A program made the position numbers and the translations under genes. Of a stretch of DNA of 57,112 nt, positions 50,641 to 57,112 are shown in pieces. The stretch is from Chara braunii (Eukaryota; Streptophyta; Charophyceae; Charales; Characeae), in contig BFEA01000327.1 of the NCBI GenBank assembly GCA_003427395.1, positions 1,608,783 through 1,665,894 on the forward strand, in the 5' to 3' direction. Within the stretch, counting starts at the first letter, position 1, and each line of letters opens with the position of its first letter. The notes beneath the pieces were generated by a model. The model did no database searches and was not told where the DNA came from. It was given only the letters and a program-made list of their open reading frames with translations.

Positions 50641-53064
50641 AAAATGATGGTGAAACAAGGAAAGTGGCAGCATCAGAACTCAAGAAATAACGCTCCCTGG
50701 TGACTGCAGATGGCATTGTTATTTACCCATATCAAGAGCTTGTCGTGCTAGGTGCTCAGCAGCCAACCATTGTGAAGCATGGTACAAAGATTAGAACAGT
50801 AGGTCCTCTAGACTTGCAGTTGTCTTCAAGCTGGGACCGTCCTTCCTTATCCTCGTTAATCCTTAGTGAAGTCCGTACCATGCCTTACTTGCTTCCTTGG
50901 GCTTCTACCAGAGGCGCCACACCCTTTAGCAACCTCTTAGAGGTTGCTGCATAGCTACGGGGGTCCCCTTCTTTCTACTGCCTTTTCAGGTGCTCGGCTA
51001 CTTACCCTCATGGAGAGCAGCAAAAGATCCACTGGTTAGAGCAGCACGTGACCCAGACTCAAGTGTAGCCTCTGCTTTCATTCGACTGGACCAGTAGCTG
51101 CTCCCCCCGCCATCCTACTCTGGACGTAGCTCCAACCTACCCAGCCACTCTTTTTTATTTTGTAGAGGGTAGCCCTTGATTTCTACCCTTCATTCTGTTA
51201 CCCTCTCTTGGATCGAAGGTATATGCCTACCGGATAAAGGGGCCTGCCGGCCACCGGGAAAATCCTTCCAGTGTCCTCTGTCCCTCTGAATTTCAACCAT
51301 CCCTCCATTTACCAGCTTAATTGCGTACGCGTCCTTCTAATGATAGATATGTCCTGCCTGAGACATGGAACATCACTCAAGCACACATGTTTGTAGTATG
51401 GCATCTACTTGTACTTGAAGGCGCAAACTTTGAACATGGGCGAGCCAACAATGCAGAGGACTCGGAGATCTCAACGAAAACTGAGCAAAAGTCGTCATTT
51501 TCTCCAACATCGAAGTTAAAAGTTCTCAGACTGCAAATTGCAACAGTCGTTGCACTTCCTCTTGGCCAAATGCCGCTCCTCCATGCGAAGGTCAGCATGA
51601 GGATTCTGCTTTTGAACAGGCTCTGTGCCCGTTCAAGATGCTGAACAGAGCAGTCCTGTTAAGCTCTGTGTGCGTACACGATCTGTCATCAGGAGAGATA
51701 TAAGGAACCCCAGTGGTAGCGACAGGCTTGGCTAGATCCCATTTTCTGCAATACAGATCATCTCTACCCAGTCGTTTATGCCATTATCAGGTTGGCTGAA
51801 AACCGTTTCAGTTGTTTTATATGGATGTAACCTCGACACATGAAAGACTGGATATGTCTGAAGACGCGGAGTCACATCCACAAGGTAGACACAACCAAGG
51901 TTTCAATAGCCCCGATGCGTGACTGCTCAGGCTCATCATCAGGCCAGCTGCTATGGATATCAAGGTAGGTTCTTGATGAGAACTAAAGAGGCTAATAACA
52001 AATAATGAATGATGCTAGCTTAGGAAGTTAGGAAAGAGTATCTCTTTTGTTGGTGCCGCTTTAAGCGGTGATAAGGGATGAAGAGGTGAATCTATCCATC
52101 GTTGACGTCTTGATACGGTGACACAAAAGATGCTATGCTCCATGCCTCACATTTCAAAAGTGGGGCGGAAGCTTTGATCAACGGTAACTCCCATCATATT
52201 CAGCAGAATTGGGCAACTGAGGACCCCATTTCTGATGGGATATATGGCTCTACATTCTTTTTAGCTATACTGGATTCCAAATGGCTTTCGTAAAGTTTCA
52301 TGTCATCATAGGAACCATTTTTCTACACTTAGATCCCTTCCCCCAAGTCAGTTAATTAAATTGAATTACATTGTGGCCAAGCTGCTGCTGTAAGTAAATG
52401 TACTCTCTCTGCGATCCACCGTTCACTTTGGTGGACGCATCCACCGGTATTACTAAAGGCTGGAAACTGGATTAAAATTTTAAAGGGACCGATCCGACCG
52501 AAGAAAAAAGTTGAAAAAACCTTTTTCAAAAAGGCCTATGAACGTTTCTCGATCTATCTGCTACAAATGGGGCGAAGTTGAAGCAGATCTATCGCAAGAT
52601 CAAACCGTCAACGTAACAGTTCCGAATTCAAGTGGAATAGGGAAGGGCAAGATGGTAATCATGAATAGGGAGGCATGTCAACAGGATCAGTAGAAAGCAC
52701 GGTTGTTCAGGATCGCTGATGCAGGTGTCTCCAGGCAAACACTGAAGGGATAGGTGGGAATTTGTAGACATCCACATTTGTGGATGTGCCCAGTCCATAC
52801 AGATGGATCCAAGGCTGAACATCTGCATCTGCCTGGTCACCAGAAAAAAAATGTTCATTTTCCTTGTGCATGTGAAAACATCACCGCTCATTGCACCCAG
52901 CGCATGTGGCTGAATGAGAAATGTTGATAAGCAAATCATGAATTTGAGTACTGATAATATCAAATACATATGTTTATGTTAAAAAGGACGTGAATTCGAG
53001 TACTGATAATATCAAATGGATACATAATATTACGTGAATTCAAGTACTGAATATCAAATGGATA
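50641..53064. other. Last-intron sequence
   Basis: No exon recognised. A tRNA-like A-box (ACTGGTTAGAGCAG, about 51030) and a weak hammerhead-like motif on the - strand (51900-51944) are the only signals. Confidence 0.45.
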
Positions 53065-53352
53065 CAAGGTTGCACCCCTGCCGACCGCTGACCCCGACCG
53101 CCGACCCCGACCGCCGACCAGTAGGGCCGACCCGTCGGCGGTCTGCCGACCAGTCAGAAAACAACCATCCACTGCTTTTTTTTCAAATCTGAGTTGGGGG
53201 CTTTACTGCGCTTGCTGAGTACAGCCCAAATCCGCTGAGAAACGGTTGGGCATGGGGCGGGTTATGGGGGGGTTGGGGTTGGAGCATACCTGCAGCTCGG
53301 ATTAAAAAAAAAAAAAAAAAAAAAAAACCCGGCTGTTACGTGTGAGAACACG

Positions 53353-53443
<91 letters not shown>

Positions 53444-53473
53444 GAGAGTAAAAGAGAGAGAGAGAGAGAGAGA
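53353..53473. repeat. GA microsatellite
   Basis: About 60 units with two interruptions, inside the hAT element. Confidence 0.95.
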
Positions 53474-53714
53474 GGAAACAAATAGCTCCTTAACATTTAT
53501 TTGAAAACCCCTGGGGATCATTTGAGAGGCCCTTGCACATAATTAGCAAGGGCTACCTCACCGTGAACGAGGTACTGCTCATTGCAGAGTCATGGCACGC
53601 CAAGTATATATGCTGTTGATTCACATTAAGGTCCGTGTTTCAGGAGTTATGGGACCACTGAGCACGCGAGTTTCTGGGCAGTAGAAGGGCAACTCACCAC
53701 GTGCTTTCCAGGGC

Positions 53715-53962
53715 TTCCCTCCACTACTCACCAAATGTGCAAAACTAGAATGAATCTTCTGCTAAAACATGGAACCATACGCCACCATATGATTTGTCTT
53801 TTGTGCAAGTGGTGACGAGTGGAGCAAGGCCCCTAGGGCCACTGCTCGTGGGAAAAGGAAACAAAAGAAAGAGAGGAATGAATCTTCTGCTAGAACATGG
53901 ACTCATACGTCGCCATATGTTTTGTCTTTTGTGCAAGTAGCGACGAGTGGACCAAGGCCCTT
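53715..53962. repeat. Two TTCTAGC-core repeats in tandem
   Basis: AATGAATCTTCTGCTA then AACATGGAACCATACG, and AATGAATCTTCTGCTAGAAC followed by ATGGACTCATACGTCGCC, each run on into TTTGTCTTTTGTGCAAGT. The outer parts CTCCACTACTCACC and GGTGACGAGTGGAGCAAGG are roughly inverted. Confidence 0.75.
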
Positions 53963-54860
53963 AGGGCCACTGCTCGTAGGAGAACGAAACAAAAGAAAGA
54001 GAGAGCTACGGTAGTAAGTAGTTGTAACGTGTAACCCATAACTGCTGGAAAGCAGACCTGACTTCGGATCCACGACATATATTGCTGGCCTGCTCCATTC
54101 TCACATGAAATTTGCTGAACGTCTCTTGAGACGTTGGGACCTTTGCAGATGCACTGGGCCCTTCGGGAAAAGGACAATTCAACAAGGAAAACGTGTGCTC
54201 AATTTTTTTTCTGTGCCCTTCGACATTTTAGAAGGGAGGGGCACCATTGGCTACCTCAGCCAGCCCTCTCCAATTTTTTTTTTACTCTATTTATTGGGGT
54301 GCGCGCTCATGGTTGCACGTGCACTAGGCGCCACACGTGCGTAGCTCGCCCGCACGCGATGCGCATTAGTATAGGGGTGATATAGGGGGTTATGGATAGT
54401 TTAATAAGGGTGTTGGCGGCTGTTCGGGGTTGTTGGGGTGGTATATGGGGTATTGGGGCCCGCTATGGNGGTGTTGGTGATATTATTAAGGGTTCTGGGC
54501 CCCATTAAAAAAAAAAAAAAATGCGGGGTGCCGACGACCCCCGACCAGTAGGTGCCGACCAGCGGACCGGTCGGCGGGTCGGCAGCCGACCAGTCAAGGG
54601 TCGCCGACGGTCGGGGTGTGCAACACTGAATGGATACATAATATTACATATTACATTTATGTTAAAAAGGAAGAATCTACAGCTGAATGCTGTGAAATGT
54701 TGTAAATATAGGCAGAATCGAAAAAAATCTGGGAAACACACCAAGCGGGTAGTTCACAGACTCTCTCTCTCTCTCTCTCTCTCTCAACACACACACACAC
54801 ACGCACAGTCGGTGAAAGTCTGACAAAACAGTCTGGCACAGTCATGATTTTTTTGAGTGT

Positions 54861-54941
54861 ATACCTTTCTCGGCCTTTTGGCTAAGATCAAGTGTAGTGT
54901 CTGTTCTGATCAGTTTAATATCTGATCCGTGGTCTGTTGGG
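54861..54941 (+). pseudogene. U2 snRNA retro-pseudogene (5' 80 nt)
   Basis: ATACCTTTCTCGGCCTTTTG followed by GCTAAGATCAAGTG and CAGTTTAATATCTGAT is the U2 5' region. The branch-site-pairing GTAGTA is changed to GTAGTG, the Sm site and 3' stem-loops are missing, and the copy ends in AAAAAA plus an AAT repeat. The tail suggests it arose by reverse transcription. Confidence 0.88.
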
Positions 54942-55140
54942 AAAAAATAATAATAATAATAATAAATGACAACACGCACATGCACGCTACATACACAAAG
55001 AATGAAATTAAATCAATTCAATTTTATTCAAGTGGGTGTGAGGAGGGGGGGGTTATTACTGTGTCAGATTAGTTTCTCAGGCTTACTGCCGTTCTTGTCA
55101 GGGGTCAGGACCGACAGTCTGCTAGTATTGCAGGGGGGGG

Positions 55141-55350
55141 GTGTGAAATGAGAGGAGTGGGGTAGAGCTAGGGACTTGTGTGGAATAACAGAAAGGGAAT
55201 GGGACGGAAATGGAGAGGGAGGTCTTCCTGAGGAAAACTGGGTGGCTAAGTCATGTCTGCCTGCCAAGCGGCACAACAGCATAGCTGCAACAATAATCAA
55301 GGGCGTGTCTGGACTGCTGGTGTGTTGTGAAAACTGGTACTTACTTCGGG

Positions 55351-55382
<32 letters not shown>

Positions 55383-55590
55383 GAAATGAGAGAAGTGAGT
55401 TAGAGTTAGAGACTTGTGTGGAACAATAGACGGGGAATGGGATGGAAATGGACAGGAAAATCTTCCTGAGGAAAACTGGGTTTCTAAGTCATGTCTGCCT
55501 GCCAAGGGGCACAACAGCATAGCTGCAACAATAATCAAGGGCGCATCTGGACTGCTGGTGTGTTGTGAAAACTGGTACTTATTTCGAATG
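55141..55590 (+). pseudogene. Duplicated Penelope-like RT fragment
   Basis: Two units start 240 bp apart (55141 and 55381), separated by a run of about 31 Gs. Each ends with frames reading KGVSGLLVCCENWYL or KGASGLLVCCENWYL. That matches the CCENWYL motif of the RT at 12.7 kb. Only this segment is recognisable. Confidence 0.45.
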
Positions 55591-55889
55591 CTGGGATCTT
55601 TGGTTGGCGAATGAACCAAAAGAGATGCAAAAGAGATGCAAAAGAGGTTTATCACTGTGTTAGTCCCTGGGCGGCCCGGCTGGGGGAAGGTCTCCCGGGT
55701 ACCCTACTGGGCAGGGTCCCGGGCGATCCCAGTGTAATATTTTAAATAATAGAAAATTAAAAAATTCCGATAAAAAAATATGTTGTGTAAAATTGCAATA
55801 CATACGACTTTTGGCCGAGGGCCACCTGGAAATTCCCTGTTAATTTCAAGATAAAAATAAATGAGAAAACATGAGTCCAAATGTACCAT

Positions 55890-56045
55890 ACTTGCGGCGC
55901 ATTTGTGCGCTGCGCCATGCGCAGATGGCTGGTGCGCACGCATGGCGCATAGGTGCGCTATGCGCATGCTCGCGCTACTCATGCGCCATGCGCTGATGCG
56001 CACGCACCTGTGGGCCATGCACTAGGGTGGTGCGCCAGATGCGCT
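55890..56045. repeat. GCGCATGCGC-rich low-complexity DNA
   Basis: Dense alternating purine-pyrimidine and palindromic GCGC/TGCGCA motifs. A shorter similar patch lies at 54297-54372. Confidence 0.7.
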
Positions 56046-56169
56046 GCCTTTTTTTTTTGGTTTTTTTTTTTTTTTTTTCGGTGCTTCCACCACCCGTTTG
56101 AACTTCGACTCATCGGAAAGGTTCCCTCCATCTCTCTCTCTCTCTCTCTCTCAATTTAAACATTCTTAG

Positions 56170-57073
56170 AAATTTGAGGGAGAGATGGACGAAGGAGAAG
56201 GGAGGAAGGAGGAGGGAGAAAGAAAGGGAAGAGTAAAGAGGGAGTAGCGAGTCGACATGTGGAGGGAGAAAGAGAGGATGGAAGGCGGGAGAAGTGAGGT
56301 GCTGCGTGGAGGAGGGAGAAAGGGAGGAAGGAGGAGGCAGAAAGGAGGGAGGAAGGAGAGAGGTAGAGATAGATGACGAAAGAGGGGAGAGGAGGAGGGA
56401 GGGAGGAGGAGGGAGAGATGGACGAGGAAGAAGGGAGAGCGGAGGAGGGAGAAAAGGAGGAAAGAGGGGGCAGCGAGTCGAGTCAGTTGACGCGTGAACG
56501 ATGGGAGGGGTGGAGGTGTCGCGCGGAGTGAAAGGCCCTGTCGCTAACGTAACGAGGGCAAAAAAAAAAAAAGTGGTGAAGTGTTTGAAGGACAGATGGA
56601 TGGAGAGAGAGGGAGGAAGGAGGAGGGACAGATGGATGAAGAAGAAGGGAGAACGGAGGAGGGAGAAAGGGAGGAGATGGATGAAGAAGAAGGGAGGAAG
56701 GAGGAGGGAGAAAGGGAGGAGGAAAAAGGAGGGAGAAGTGAGGTGCTGCATGGAGGAGGGAGAAAGTGAGGAAGGAGAGAGGTACAGATAAAGGACGAAA
56801 GAGGGGAGAGGAGGAGGGAGGGAGGAGGAGGGAGAGATGGATGAGGAAGAAGGGAGAGAGGAGGAGGGATAAAGGGAGGAAGGAGGAGGGAGAAAGGAAG
56901 GAGGAAAGAGGGGGCAGCGAGTCGAGTCAGTCGACGCGTGGAGGATGGGAGGGGTGGAGGTGCCGTGCGGAGTGAAAGGCCCTGTCGCTAACTTAACAAG
57001 GGCAAAAAAAAAAAAAAAAAGTAATTGGATGGTGAAGTGTTTGAAGGACAGAGACAGGAGGAGAAGGGAAGAG

Positions 57074-57112
<39 letters not shown>
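56170..57112. repeat. Purine-rich minisatellite with 444-bp higher-order unit
   Basis: GGAGGA/GAGAGA-rich DNA. The segment starting CAGCGAGTCGAGTCAG and running through GAAAGGCCCTGTCGCTAAC occurs at 56471 and 56915, 444 bp apart, each followed by GGGCAAAAAA and GTGAAGTGTTTGAAGGACAG. It continues to the window end. The open frames across it are artefacts of the composition. Confidence 0.85.

Larger units (their letters stand above)
53065..54628. mobile_element. 1,564-bp hAT element, non-autonomous
   Basis: The ends CAAGGTTGCACCCC and GGGGTGTGCAACACTG are inverted. An exact 8-bp duplication AATGGATA lies outside (53057-53064 and 54629-54636). The subterminal regions are dense in CCGACC/GGTCGG repeats on both sides. 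The interior carries an A-run, a 120-bp GA microsatellite (53353-53473) and two copies of the TTCTAGC-core repeat (53715-53832 and 53874-53962). No transposase was recognised. Confidence 0.88.

Noticed and set aside
51321-51660. 107-codon + strand frame in the last intron as the missing last ASADH exon
   Set aside because: It has none of the expected C-terminal ASADH residues; the last exon must lie beyond the window.
54861-54941. Functional U2 snRNA gene
   Set aside because: Only the first 80 nt are present, the branch-site-pairing sequence is changed and the copy ends in an A-rich tail.
56110-57100. Long Glu/Arg/Gly- or Pro/Ser-rich frames
   Set aside because: Composition artefacts of the purine-rich minisatellite on both strands.

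Overview
This is a stretch of a large, repeat-rich eukaryotic nuclear genome. The only host gene I can support is aspartate-semialdehyde dehydrogenase (ASADH) of the plant/algal type. It lies on the + strand and is spread over nine short exons between 8,575 and 49,825, with introns of about 1.6 to 12.6 kb. The first exon(s) lie left of the window and the last coding exon lies right of it. A plant-type ASADH, giant transposon-filled introns, a Ty3/gypsy element with a chromodomain-like C-terminus and a tRNA-iMet primer site, and Penelope-like retroelements together suggest a streptophyte green alga such as Chara braunii. The organism is an inference; the gene call is not.

Layout. 1-8,574: intergenic or upstream intron sequence with tandem repeats, short foldback elements, an AT-rich island (6.1-7.1 kb) and a TTAA-flanked element inside a U6 snRNA pseudogene (7.5-7.85 kb). 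8,575-8,660: ASADH exon. 8.7-19.0 kb (intron): a second TTAA element in a U6 copy (9.77-12.06 kb), itself carrying a nested hAT element; a Penelope-like retroelement with an open frame holding Josephin-like and RING-like regions (12.06-16.38 kb); a foldback element and another U6 copy (16.4-16.9 kb); and a second, antisense Penelope-like remnant with a hammerhead-ribozyme-like motif (17.47-18.41 kb). 18.96-22.84 kb: two exons with more TTAA elements around them. 22.8-35.4 kb (intron): a satellite-like array and a decayed Ty3/gypsy element with both LTRs (25,347-35,308). 35.4-49.8 kb: six more exons, with introns holding a tandem array of GC-ended hAT-like elements interrupted by a further hAT, more TTAA elements and a 680-base gap of Ns. 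49.8-57.1 kb: no exon seen; a 1.56-kb hAT with a perfect 8-bp target duplication, a U2 snRNA retro-pseudogene, Penelope-like fragments and purine-rich minisatellites.

The most notable pattern is a family of non-autonomous elements with inverted ends ACCACCAGTACsT, flanked by TTAA. Two of six copies sit at the same TTAA inside U6 snRNA sequences, in antisense orientation. U6-derived sequence occurs at six places, and one pair of U6 5' ends, with about 46 bp of shared upstream DNA, brackets the Penelope-like element head to head. The second notable item is that Penelope-like element, whose 3' open frame appears to join a reverse transcriptase to ubiquitin-system-like domains.
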